Below are positions 5,952 through 13,683 of a stretch of 21,134 bases of DNA, piece by piece (position 1 is the stretch's first letter; each line of letters starts with the position of its first letter). The position numbers and the translations under genes were made by a program. This DNA is from an uncultured Acetatifactor sp. (GTDB lineage: Bacteria > Bacillota > Clostridia > Lachnospirales > Lachnospiraceae), in contig CAJUQT010000058.1 of assembly GCA_910588225.1 (NCBI GenBank), forward strand, positions 1-21,134, written 5' to 3'. The notes below the pieces were generated by a model, which saw nothing but the letters and a program-made list of their open reading frames with translations, did not search any database and was not told the DNA's origin.

Positions 5952-7043
5952 TCAGTTCAGCCATACAGTTCTCCTCGTATCTTCGTACCTGCCTCCTGTC
6001 AGCGCCTGCATGGAAATCCTGGAGAATAGCACATGATTATTCCTGCAATGCACCAGTCCTGCCAGAGGCTCCTCTTCCTCAATCACGCATAAATCACTGT
6101 ACCCAGGCATGGCGTCTCCCTCCGGCAACGCCATTTTATCCGTGAAAGTCAGCCCGCCGTCCCTGCTGAGAAGCACCTCCATGTCCCGCCGGCATGGAAT
6201 CTGGCTCACCCGGGAGACCAATACCACATTCTCATATCCCTGTTTCCCGCATATATGCGTCACTCCGGCATCACAATTATTGGCCGGCCCAATACTCACA
6301 GGCTCCGGACTGCTCCAGCTCATCCCTCCGTCAAAGCTGCGGCTGATATAGCGTCCGGTCCATCCCCCTCCCGGCCGAATCACCCAAATCAGGCCGTCCT
6401 CCGTCTCTTCAATCCGGGACTCATTGGCCATAATCTCCTGCCCCAGGAATGCCGTATGCTCCCATGTCTGCCCATGGTCCTCACTGTAAAGTGCGGAAAC
6501 ACAATATCCTCTCTTCGTCGGTTCCCTGTCCACGTTAAACCGCCTGTGCCAGACAGGTACTACCAGTCGTCCCGCGTAATCTCCCCTTTTGATACAGATG
6601 CCGTGTCCCGGTCCGGCAAGATGAAAAGGCAGTGCGTTCTCCCCTTCTTCCATGAACTGATTCACCTGCTGTCCCTCGGACCAGCTTTTTCCAAAATCAT
6701 CACTGTACGATACAAAATTCCTCGTATGCAAATTGTCCGGATTATCTGAATAAAAAAGAAACAGCCTGCCTATTACCTCATCATACACCGGCACCGGATT
6801 CGTCCAGCAACATCCCTTTTCCAGCTCCAGACGAACCGTGGCTTCAAAGCTTCTTCCCCCGTCTTCGCTTCGACGCATCCAGATGTCATGCAGACCATGC
6901 GCATCTCCGCCGTCTCCTTCCCGGGCCTCGGCAAATACCAGCACCACATTCTTAACGGCAATCAAGCCAAATACATGAAACAGGGAAATATGGTTGTCCC
7001 CATGACGCCAGATTTCGGTTTCCGTGTATTCCCATTTTGACAT
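5952..7043 (-). CDS. Cytoplasmic sialidase-family (BNR repeat, GH33-like) protein
   Basis: The 363-aa protein is a six-bladed beta-propeller of the sialidase superfamily. It has five Asp-box repeats: SEDGGRSF (59-66), SDDFGKSW (114-121), SEDHGQTW (187-194), SFDGGMSW (236-243) and SRDGGLTF (293-300). Other GH33-like elements are AEAREGDGG (39-46), the acid-containing ANESRIEETEDG (206-217) with Arg223, and PGYSDL with the nucleophile candidate Tyr315. The N-terminal FRIP motif is replaced by FHVF (22-25), so the first arginine of the substrate carboxylate-binding triad appears to be histidine. No signal peptide is present, so it should act on imported substrate. The start at 7043 has AAGGAG 7 bases upstream; a 15-codon Arg-rich extension to 7088 is unlikely. 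Its place between the oxidoreductase and nanA supports release or conversion of a sialic-acid-like sugar, but the exact substrate is open. Confidence 0.82.
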   Translation of the reverse strand: MSKWEYTETEIWRHGDNHISLFHVFGLIAVKNVVLVFAEAREGDGGDAHGLHDIWMRRSEDGGRSFEATVRLELEKGCCWTNPVPVYDEVIGRLFLFYSDNPDNLHTRNFVSYSDDFGKSWSEGQQVNQFMEEGENALPFHLAGPGHGICIKRGDYAGRLVVPVWHRRFNVDREPTKRGYCVSALYSEDHGQTWEHTAFLGQEIMANESRIEETEDGLIWVIRPGGGWTGRYISRSFDGGMSWSSPEPVSIGPANNCDAGVTHICGKQGYENVVLVSRVSQIPCRRDMEVLLSRDGGLTFTDKMALPEGDAMPGYSDLCVIEEEEPLAGLVHCRNNHVLFSRISMQALTGGRYEDTRRTVWLN

Positions 7044-7117
7044 AGTCGATCTCCTTCTCCTGTTTTTCTGCCTTCTTCCTGCTCTCACAGTATTGATATT
7101 ATCCCCGGAAAATACCC

Positions 7118-8521
7118 TCAGCCGATAATACCTTCATCAGACAACGCCCCAATACAGCCGCTCTCCTGCAGCAACTCCCGCAGTTGTCTCACCGACACAT
7201 GCGCAAAGCTGCCCGTCTTCATGGCGAGCCCTGCCGCCAGGCCTGCTGCCTGCCCCATTCCGGCACAGGGTCCCATCACCCGACAGGCGCCCATGACTTC
7301 CCGCTCTGCCCCCAGGCAGCGACCTGCCACAATCAGATTCTCCATATTGCGGGGCAACAGAGCGCCGTAGGGAATCTCAATCCACACATGCTCCCGCACC
7401 GCGTTCGGTTTCTTTGCATCCCCCATCATGGGGTCATAGGAAGGTCGTTTGGGATCCGGCAGATCAAAATTGTATGTGGTTGAAGCGACACAATCGTCAT
7501 AATGTTTCCCTGCCAGAGCATTTTCCAGTGTAATCGGTTCTCTGGCTGCAATCCGCCGGGTCTCCCGGATACCCACATGGTCAAAAATCCTGCTCAGATG
7601 TGCTTTCTCAAAGCCAGGAAAATATTCCTTCATCACCTTCAGCAGTTCGTGAGCCAGTCCGCGTCCTTCCATGACTGCCCGGGTCAGCGATGCAGCATCC
7701 GTTCCGTCCACGTCAATCTGCCGAATGGTATTCACCATAAAGGTACCGGGTGTGGGCGTCTCGATGGCAATAAAAATTTCAAAATCCCACGGCCATCGTC
7801 CGGCCCCTTTCAGCTCATGAATGATTTCCACCAGCTTCGGCGACTCATGCTCATTCTGATACGCCACATAACGGGCCGTATCCACCTGATCCACATAAAA
7901 TATAGTGGTAGCCGGGCACATGGCGCCGTCTTCCTCCCGGCCTTTCTCCATGGGACAGCCGGTCATCTCCGCCAGGTCCCCGTCTCCGGTACAATCTGCA
8001 AAACACTTTGCCCTGAAAGAAGAGAATCCGCCTTTATCATGCGTAATCAGTCGAGTCACCCGGGCTTCTTTTGTCTCCGCACCCACAATGGTAGTAAAAA
8101 AACGCAGATGCACACCTGCATCCACACACTTCCGCTCCAGATGCCATTTTAGAGTATCCACCTCACAGGAAATGCCCGCCGCCATCCGTGGATACCACCC
8201 ATAAGGATTATAATGATGAATATCCACCGTATCCGGCTCCACCGCGGCTCCCATAGCAATCAGCTCGTCCGTTATCTCGTCAAACAATCCGCCGATTACC
8301 CGCACCATCCTGTCATTTTCCGGATCATACCAGCGGCCGCCCAGAAGCTGCATCACACCGGCAGTACACGCAGTACCGCCAAGACAGCCATCCTTTTCCA
8401 GCAGCAGCGTGTTCAGTCCCTGTCTGGCGGCCGCTATCGCACAGCACACTCCCGCCATCCCTCCGCCTGCCACAATGAAATCATAGCTTCCTTCTTCTCT
8501 GCATTCATATTCTGTTTTCAT
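7118..8521 (-). CDS. FAD-dependent oxidoreductase (FAD_oxidored type)
   Basis: The 467-aa protein starts with a Rossmann FAD-binding motif: VAGGGMAGVCCAIAAARQG with Gly19, Gly21 and Gly24, then LLLEKDGCLGGTA with Glu42 for the adenosine ribose. A second FAD-contacting segment near the C-terminus reads NLIVAGRCLGAEREVMGACR and continues to GMGQAAGLAAGLA. ADCTGDGDLAEMTG in the middle is typical of the FAD-dependent oxidoreductases often found in carbohydrate gene clusters of gut and soil bacteria. No signal peptide is present. The substrate is not known. Its position between the permeases and the sialidase-like gene suggests redox chemistry on the imported sugar, perhaps comparable in role to the NAD-dependent oxidoreductase used for 2,7-anhydro-Neu5Ac in other gut bacteria; this is an inference. 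The Shine-Dalgarno before ATG is weak, while two short ORFs just upstream have good ones. Confidence 0.85.
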   Translation of the reverse strand: MKTEYECREEGSYDFIVAGGGMAGVCCAIAAARQGLNTLLLEKDGCLGGTACTAGVMQLLGGRWYDPENDRMVRVIGGLFDEITDELIAMGAAVEPDTVDIHHYNPYGWYPRMAAGISCEVDTLKWHLERKCVDAGVHLRFFTTIVGAETKEARVTRLITHDKGGFSSFRAKCFADCTGDGDLAEMTGCPMEKGREEDGAMCPATTIFYVDQVDTARYVAYQNEHESPKLVEIIHELKGAGRWPWDFEIFIAIETPTPGTFMVNTIRQIDVDGTDAASLTRAVMEGRGLAHELLKVMKEYFPGFEKAHLSRIFDHVGIRETRRIAAREPITLENALAGKHYDDCVASTTYNFDLPDPKRPSYDPMMGDAKKPNAVREHVWIEIPYGALLPRNMENLIVAGRCLGAEREVMGACRVMGPCAGMGQAAGLAAGLAMKTGSFAHVSVRQLRELLQESGCIGALSDEGIIG

Positions 8522-8579
8522 CTCTGTTCCAACTTTCTTTCCTCTTTTTCAACACCAGCACTGTCACAATATATTCCAT
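8505..8579 (-). CDS. Possible 24-aa ORF overlapping the oxidoreductase start
   Basis: ATG at 8579 has GGAGAGGGG about 8 bases upstream and opens 24 codons: a short hydrophobic start (MEYIVTVLVL), then basic and polar residues (KKRKESWNRDENRI). The stop lies 17 bases inside the oxidoreductase gene. It could act as a coupling or leader ORF that delivers ribosomes to the weakly signalled oxidoreductase start. No family is recognised. Confidence 0.25.
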   Translation of the reverse strand: MEYIVTVLVLKKRKESWNRDENRI

Positions 8580-8608
8580 TGGCCCATCCCCTCTCCGTGC
8601 TGTGCCAT
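8564..8608 (-). CDS. Possible 14-aa leader ORF with strong ribosome binding site
   Basis: AAGGAGG lies 5 bases before an ATG at 8608 that opens only 14 codons (MAQHGEGMGQWNIL). This is the best Shine-Dalgarno in the 199-base gap between the second permease and the oxidoreductase, yet it does not serve a long gene. It overlaps the start of the 24-aa ORF. It may be a leader peptide, or a site left over from a deleted gene. Confidence 0.25.
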   Translation of the reverse strand: MAQHGEGMGQWNIL

Positions 8609-8665
8609 ATCTGCCTCCTTGCTTCTTTTCCGCATTCCTGCCTCTCGCGGTGCCGGCTTTAAAAT

Positions 8666-8689
8666 CCTGTAAAATTTGAATCTTACAGG
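8666..8689 (-). other. Small hairpin in the permease-oxidoreductase gap
   Basis: CCTGTAA and TTACAGG form a 7-bp perfect stem with a 10-base AT-rich loop, followed on the minus strand by ATTTTAAAG. A further CCTGTAAGA copy occurs about 26 bases earlier in the transcript. It could be a weak terminator, an RNA-processing site or a protein-binding repeat. Confidence 0.4.
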
Positions 8690-8720
8690 TAATATGCCCG
8701 TTCGCTCTTACAGGATGCAC

Positions 8721-9593
8721 TTACCCCTTGACGGCCCCCACCATGGTTCCCTTCACCAGGTATTTCTGAATAAAAGGGTACCCCATCAGAATCGGCGCCG
8801 TAGCAATTACAACCGTAGCCGCCCTCACAGTGGTGGGTGTGGCGCTGGCCATCGTCATGGCATCCCCCGACGCCGCCAGATTCTCACCCTGATCAATGAG
8901 GCGGCGCACCACCATCTGCAGTACAATCAGATTGTTTTTGTTCGCATATGCCATGGAATCAAACCAGGCATTCCAATGGCTTACCACACTCCAGAGCCCG
9001 ATAACTGCAATCACCGATTTGGACAGGGGAAGAATGACATGGGTCATGGTCTGTATCACACCTGCGCCGTCAATCTTTGCCGCATCCTCCATCTCCCGGC
9101 TGATACCGCTCAGGAAATTACGCATAATAATAAAATTCCAGGCACCTGCCGCCCCCGGCAGTATCAGCACCCATCTGGTGTTCAGCAGATGCAGGCTCTT
9201 CAGGTTCAGATAAGTGGGAATCAGTCCTCCTCCGAAGAACATGGTAAAGATAATAATAAAATTAATCGGAGACCACCCCGGCAATTCCCTGTGAGACATG
9301 GTATAAGCCGCACAGAAAGTGATGAGCAAAGTAATCAGCGTCCCCACAGCCGTGCGGAAAATGGTATTGGCATATCCAATAAAGATTGTGTTGGCAGAAA
9401 ACACTTTTTTATAGGCTTCCAGCGATATCTCCGGAGGCCAGAACTTAAATCCCGGCGCATTGGCATAGACCTTATCCGAGAAGGAAAGCACAACTGTCTG
9501 CCAGAAAGGGTAGACAAAAATAAAGGTCAGGAAAAGCAGGATAATATAGGTGACAATCTGAGGTTTCTTCTTTTTCTTTCGCACTTTCACCAT
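8721..9593 (-). CDS. Carbohydrate ABC transporter permease (CUT1, YtcP/LplC type)
   Basis: This 290-aa integral membrane protein has about six hydrophobic helices. It starts with a basic N-terminus (VKVRKKKKKPQ) and helix IVTYIILLFLTFIFVYPFW. The EAA loop that contacts the ATPase reads MEDAAKIDGAGVIQTM followed by ILPLSKS (about residues 185-210). It ends KYLVKGTMVGAVKG, a frequent C-terminus in this subfamily (VKGxxxGAVKG). It pairs with the upstream permease, which it overlaps by 7 bases, and is preceded by AGGAGGG. The two permeases and the lipoprotein should form an importer for a mono- or oligosaccharide. No ATPase is encoded nearby, so a shared MsmX-type ATPase is expected. Confidence 0.93.
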   Translation of the reverse strand: MVKVRKKKKKPQIVTYIILLFLTFIFVYPFWQTVVLSFSDKVYANAPGFKFWPPEISLEAYKKVFSANTIFIGYANTIFRTAVGTLITLLITFCAAYTMSHRELPGWSPINFIIIFTMFFGGGLIPTYLNLKSLHLLNTRWVLILPGAAGAWNFIIMRNFLSGISREMEDAAKIDGAGVIQTMTHVILPLSKSVIAVIGLWSVVSHWNAWFDSMAYANKNNLIVLQMVVRRLIDQGENLAASGDAMTMASATPTTVRAATVVIATAPILMGYPFIQKYLVKGTMVGAVKG

Positions 9594-10525
9594 AATCCCT
9601 CCTCTCCGTCGCTGAGCCTTTTCACCGTCACATTAGAAGCAATGACCAGAATAAAGCCAATCACATTCTGGAACAGTCCCGCCGCCGTGGCATAACTGTA
9701 ATTGGACTTCACAATCCCCTGTCTGTAAGTGTAGGTATCCAGAATATCACCAACACTGTACACAACAGGTGAATACAGATTGTAAACCTGGTCAAATCCG
9801 GCCGACATTATTTTTCCAACCTCCAGGATGAACAGCGTAATGATTGTGGTTCTGATACAGGGAAGCGTAATAAACCAGATCTGCTGCAGTTTCTTCGCTC
9901 CGTCAATGGAAGAAGCTTCATATAAGTCCTGATCGATTCCCGTAATGGCTGCGATATAGACAATAGAACTCCAACCGCTGTTCTTCCAGATAGCGGACAA
10001 TACCAGAATCGGCTGAAACCATTTCGTCTCCGCCATAAAATAGACAGGATCTCCACCCAGCTGCCCGATCAATGTATTAATCGGCCCTCTCAGACTTAAA
10101 ATATCCGAAATAAAAGAAGCCGCAATAATCCAGGAAATAAAATGAGGCAGGTAGGAAAATGTCTGAAAAGTCTTCTTCACCCGCTCATTTCGAATCTCAT
10201 TGATAAACAATGCCAGAATAATGGGAGCCGGGAAACTGAAAAGCAGTTTTTTCAAGCTGATAACGATTGTATTGCGCAGTACTTCATAGAAGGATGCTGC
10301 TTCGAAAAGCTGCCTGAAATATTTGAATCCTGCCCAGGGACTCCCCATGATTCCGTCCAGAATTCTGAAATCCTTAAACGCCAGCGTGATTCCGTACATG
10401 GGGACATACTTGAAAATAACGATAAATGCCAGAAATGGCAACAGCAGCAGATAATAAGTCCGCATCTTTTTTATCATTTTCAGTTTCTGCCCCGGCGGCT
10501 CTGCATTCTTTGCCGTTTTACCCAT
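9587..10525 (-). CDS. Carbohydrate ABC transporter permease (CUT1, YteP/LplB type)
   Basis: This 312-aa membrane protein is the LplB-like partner of the permease above. It begins with a polar stretch, then the helix YYLLLLPFLAFIVIFKYVPM, which introduces the subfamily motif YVPMYGITLAFKDF. The EAA loop reads LYEASSIDGAKKLQQIW followed by TLPCIR. The C-terminal region YTYRQGI...YSYATAAGLFQN is also characteristic. The ATG at 10525 was preferred to a GTG two codons earlier because AGGTG lies 5 bases upstream. The 3' end overlaps the next permease. It is separated from the binding-protein gene by 181 bases that contain a terminator-like hairpin. Confidence 0.93.
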   Translation of the reverse strand: MGKTAKNAEPPGQKLKMIKKMRTYYLLLLPFLAFIVIFKYVPMYGITLAFKDFRILDGIMGSPWAGFKYFRQLFEAASFYEVLRNTIVISLKKLLFSFPAPIILALFINEIRNERVKKTFQTFSYLPHFISWIIAASFISDILSLRGPINTLIGQLGGDPVYFMAETKWFQPILVLSAIWKNSGWSSIVYIAAITGIDQDLYEASSIDGAKKLQQIWFITLPCIRTTIITLFILEVGKIMSAGFDQVYNLYSPVVYSVGDILDTYTYRQGIVKSNYSYATAAGLFQNVIGFILVIASNVTVKRLSDGEEGLW

Positions 10526-10642
10526 ATTCACACCTAAACCCTTTCTCTGTAAAAATCAAGTATAGAAAAGCTGTCTTCCCCCTACTCGCACGCCGGGCAC
10601 CTTCAGCACATGTCGACATTTTTGCTCCGGATGCCCTTGTGA

Positions 10643-10686
10643 ATAAAAATCCTGCGCACGGATACACTTCACTCCATGCGCAGGAT
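10643..10686 (-). terminator. Partial terminator between binding protein and permeases
   Basis: The arms ATCCTGCGCA (10686-10677) and TGCGCAGGAT (10658-10649) form a perfect 10-bp stem with an 18-base loop, followed by TTTTTATT on the minus strand. It sits about 20 bases past the binding-protein stop, inside the operon. It may reduce permease expression relative to the binding protein or stabilise the upstream mRNA. The rest of the 181-base gap shows no coding signal. Confidence 0.8.
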
Positions 10687-10706
10687 GGTTCCGTTCTCTG
10701 TATTCT

Positions 10707-12320
10707 TTACTTCAGCGCCTCTTCATATTCGGCAATTACCTTATCCAGTCCCGCTTTGTTCATATCTGCAAGATACTGCTCCCAGTCGGCTTCCAGATCC
10801 TTGTCACCTTTCAGTACGCCGTAGAAGAAATCTTCCTCCACCTTCTGGATTTCTCCTGTATAGGTATCATAAGCTTCATTAAAGACAGAGGCAAAATTAT
10901 TACCCTGATAAATAGCAGGCCATGCACCTGATTTCGCAATATTTGCCTTATCTCTCTCAGACTGGGTAAGCTCTATCATGTACTGGTCCGGCGCACTCAT
11001 TCCATAGAAGGTATCGCCCAGTCCCCTGGCAGCCTGATCCTCCACACTCATTGTCACCTGAATCTGGCCGCTGTCACCCAGAGTATAGTCCACACCTTCC
11101 TCACCGTAGATAATCTTTGTAGCCAGCTCATGATCCGTTGTCAGACCTTCCATCATCTTCAGCACTGCGATGACCTGCTCGTCTGTGGCATTTGCCGTAA
11201 AGCACAGCGCACGATTTGCACTGGCATTGGGATACAGCGCAGACGCGTAAACCGTTCCGTCGCCATAAGCAGTACTCAGAGGTCCCATTACCTCTACCGT
11301 ACCCTCTCCGAAGACATCTTCCACCATACCAATGATGCTGGAAGAGCCTCTGTTGGAATAATACCAGGTCTGAGAGTCCACCATCACGCCGATGGTTCCG
11401 TTAGACCATTTTGTACGCACCTGATCACGCTTGTCCGTAATACATTCAGGATCAATGATTCCCTCGTCATACCACTCCTTTATGACACCAAGAGCAGACT
11501 TGTACGCATCCTGAACCGATGTATAAATCACACTGCCGTCTTCCTGCAGCTGGTAGCTTCCCTTGCTGTTCTGAGACTGTGCAAATCCGAAAGCGCCGTA
11601 TACCGGCCACAATCCCATCCAGTTGGTTCCTATATCAATACCATAGGTATCGTCTTTCCCGTTCCCGTCCGGGTCCTCATAGGTAAAGGCATACAACAGG
11701 TCATGCAGCTCCTCCAGTGTCGTTGGTTCACTCATACCCACCTTCTCCATCCAGTCCTTCCGGTAGACAACAACACTGGTAGATGTGGGGGCATTGGTGT
11801 TAAAGGGAATGTAGAGACACCTGCCGTCTACCAGATGATCTCCCTTCTCGAAGAATTCCTCTCCCAGAAAATCAGTGTAAAGCTGCATTCCGGTAGGGTA
11901 GTATTCATACAGCCATTCCTGCGGAATCTCACGGATTAGTCCCTGATCGTACATATACCTGAAATCGTTATGCAGATAAGAAGGATAACAAGTCGCATTT
12001 AAAATATCTCCGGAGGAGACATAGGTATCAATATTTGCAGAGGAAACATCCGTAATGGGTTCCAGATTGATGTGAAAGGTTTCTTCCAGCAGCTGCTCTG
12101 CCCAGGAATCCGGCGTCACAGTAATCTCGGAAGTATAATATCCCAGCCAGTTAATTGTCACATTCTCGCCGGGAGTCTGGGAATCCGAAGCCGCCTGTGC
12201 CCCCGAAGCACTTTCTGCAGACCCTGTGGAAGAATCCTGACTGCCTTCGCTTCCGCAGCCGGTCAGCATTGCTGCCATTAGATTTATACACATCAATATC
12301 GCCAATATTTTCTTTTTCAT
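10707..12320 (-). CDS. Extracellular sugar-binding lipoprotein of an ABC importer
   Basis: This 537-aa solute-binding protein has a lipoprotein signal peptide: MKKKILAILM start, hydrophobic core, and lipobox LTGC with Cys22. An Ser/Gly/Ala-rich linker follows (GSEGSQDSSTGSAESA). The large size and segments such as SWAEQLLEETFHINLEP and DPDGNGKDDTYGI are typical of LplA/YtcQ-type binding proteins that work with LplB/YtcP permeases. It should be anchored on the outer face of the membrane and deliver the sugar. The start at 12320 has AGAGG 7 bases upstream; a 21-codon extension to 12383 would overlap the regulator and disrupt the signal peptide. The substrate is inferred to be sialic acid or a derivative from the downstream enzymes. 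Confidence 0.92.
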   Translation of the reverse strand: MKKKILAILMCINLMAAMLTGCGSEGSQDSSTGSAESASGAQAASDSQTPGENVTINWLGYYTSEITVTPDSWAEQLLEETFHINLEPITDVSSANIDTYVSSGDILNATCYPSYLHNDFRYMYDQGLIREIPQEWLYEYYPTGMQLYTDFLGEEFFEKGDHLVDGRCLYIPFNTNAPTSTSVVVYRKDWMEKVGMSEPTTLEELHDLLYAFTYEDPDGNGKDDTYGIDIGTNWMGLWPVYGAFGFAQSQNSKGSYQLQEDGSVIYTSVQDAYKSALGVIKEWYDEGIIDPECITDKRDQVRTKWSNGTIGVMVDSQTWYYSNRGSSSIIGMVEDVFGEGTVEVMGPLSTAYGDGTVYASALYPNASANRALCFTANATDEQVIAVLKMMEGLTTDHELATKIIYGEEGVDYTLGDSGQIQVTMSVEDQAARGLGDTFYGMSAPDQYMIELTQSERDKANIAKSGAWPAIYQGNNFASVFNEAYDTYTGEIQKVEEDFFYGVLKGDKDLEADWEQYLADMNKAGLDKVIAEYEEALK

Positions 12321-12352
12321 GTCTTTACCTCTCTTTCCTGCCGTACAAAATT

Positions 12353-13465
12353 TCAAACCTGCCCTGCCTGGTCCGCAGTGCATTCTGTGCTGCCCCTTTC
12401 CGAAAGTCCGAGACAGCTCTCCCTTACAACAATTTCAGGCTGCACCAGGTAATAGTCAAAGTTTCCTGTCATCTCACACTCTATCTTTTTCCGCAGCACT
12501 TCCGCCGCCGTCCTGCCCACTTCCTCCATTCTGTAAGAAATGGTTGTCAGCCCCGGTTTTACTAATTTCAGGCTTGCGTCGTCATTGTAACCGATAATTC
12601 CGATATCTTCGGATACCAGCAGATTTGCATCCTCCACACACCGCATGGCCTCCAGTGCAATTACATCGCAGAAGCAGAATACCGCATCCAATGGTATATC
12701 TGATTCCAGAATTCTTTTCAGCTGACTGCAGCAGTCTTCCAATGTGCCGTTGTCATGCATTAAAATGCGCCTGTGATCCACTTCAATCCCCCTGCACTGA
12801 AGCGCGCTGATATACCCATGGCATCTCTCGATGCTGGTACGATAACGCTGCTGTGCCAGATAGGCAATATTTCGATAGCCCTGATCAATCAGATGTAATG
12901 TGGCAATATAGCCTCCGTAAAAATCGTTGGATTTCACCAGCGGTACGGAGATTCCTTCCACTTCCCGGTTGCAGAACACAAACGGAACCTTTGACTGCAG
13001 CAGGCTCTGATACAGCCCCACATTTTCCAGCACGCTTTTCGCAATCACAGGTACGATAATGAAACCGTCCGTGCCCGATACAATCAGCCGCTTAATGTAT
13101 CTGTCCTGGTTTTCCGCACTGTTCTCAGAATTACACAGAATGACATTCGTATTCCATTTCCGCGCTTCGTTCTCCACGCTGCTTGCAAGCTTTGCGTAAA
13201 TGTCTTCTCTGATATCCGGCACAATCAGGCACCAGTTCCTGGCATTTACCACCATACCCTCCAGCTTGTGAGACACATAGGTGCCGCTGCCGAAACGTGA
13301 TGTCAGAATCCCTTCTTCCTCCAGCTCCCTTATCGCCTTGTCAACGGTAACCCGTGAAGAATCCAACTGCTTGCTGAGAATGCTTCTGGAAGGCAGCCTA
13401 TCCCCGTCGCTCATCTGAGCGATCAATTCTTTCAATGTCAGTTTTATCTCTTTATACCTTAGCAT
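12353..13465 (-). CDS. GntR/LacI-type hybrid transcription regulator
   Basis: This 370-aa regulator joins an N-terminal GntR winged helix-turn-helix to a LacI-like periplasmic-binding effector domain, as in AraR. The DNA-binding part has DRLPSRSILSKQL, SRVTVDKAIRELEEEGIL and RFGSGTYV (residues 22-65). The sensor domain runs from about residue 75 and includes DGFIIVPV, DAVFCFCDVIALEAMR and IGIIGYNDDASLKLVKPGLT. It is the first gene of the sugar operon and lies 32 bases before the binding-protein gene. The start was placed at 13465 (MLRYKEIKLTLKE, with GGTGG upstream). An ATG 11 codons earlier overlaps the -10 box, so it would not be in the mRNA. The likely ligand is sialic acid or a breakdown product, and autoregulation is suggested by the palindrome at its start site. 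Confidence 0.9.
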   Translation of the reverse strand: MLRYKEIKLTLKELIAQMSDGDRLPSRSILSKQLDSSRVTVDKAIRELEEEGILTSRFGSGTYVSHKLEGMVVNARNWCLIVPDIREDIYAKLASSVENEARKWNTNVILCNSENSAENQDRYIKRLIVSGTDGFIIVPVIAKSVLENVGLYQSLLQSKVPFVFCNREVEGISVPLVKSNDFYGGYIATLHLIDQGYRNIAYLAQQRYRTSIERCHGYISALQCRGIEVDHRRILMHDNGTLEDCCSQLKRILESDIPLDAVFCFCDVIALEAMRCVEDANLLVSEDIGIIGYNDDASLKLVKPGLTTISYRMEEVGRTAAEVLRKKIECEMTGNFDYYLVQPEIVVRESCLGLSERGSTECTADQAGQV

Positions 13466-13470
13466 ACCAT

Positions 13471-13492
13471 CCACCAAAAAATTTTTTGATGG
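13471..13492. promoter_or_regulatory. Palindromic operator candidate
   Basis: A 22-bp inverted repeat has half-sites CCAYCAAAAAA and TTTTTTGRTGG, with only one mismatched pair. It starts 4 bases downstream of the -10 box of the operon promoter, so a bound repressor would block transcription initiation. Its size and symmetry fit a GntR/LacI-type dimer, most simply the regulator encoded right after it. Confidence 0.6.
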
Positions 13493-13496
13493 TTTC

Positions 13497-13524
13497 ATTA
13501 TAGCAAGTCATATAGATTAATCAA
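13497..13524 (-). promoter_or_regulatory. Sigma-A promoter of the sugar operon
   Basis: On the minus strand TTGATT (13524-13519) and a perfect TATAAT (13502-13497) are separated by 16 bp. This is the strongest promoter match in front of the seven-gene operon. The palindromic operator candidate overlaps the expected start site, and two direct repeats lie just upstream. Confidence 0.75.
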
Positions 13525-13535
13525 TATATTCAGCT

Positions 13536-13571
13536 GTTTTTAGGCAGATTTTACTCGTTTTTAGGCAGATT
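13536..13571. repeat. Two 15-bp direct repeats upstream of the sugar operon promoter
   Basis: GTTTTTAGGCAGATT occurs identically at 13536-13550 and 13557-13571. The 21-bp period is two helical turns, so both copies face the same side of the DNA. They lie 12 and 33 bp upstream of the -35 box, a typical activator position. A related half-site in opposite orientation (AAAAACTGCCTG) occurs at about 13609-13620. Confidence 0.65.
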
Positions 13572-13683
13572 ACGTCTCTGTGCAACCTGTTTTTTCCAAT
13601 TTCTGCACAAAAACTGCCTGTTATATATACTAATCTGCAAACTGTACTATAATCATCATGGTAAATTCCCGAACCGGGTAAGA

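Noticed and set aside
8676..9695. 339-codon plus-strand open frame opposite the permease gene
   Set aside because: It is antisense to a permease with a clear EAA loop; its composition (His, Arg, Gln-rich) is typical of shadow frames.
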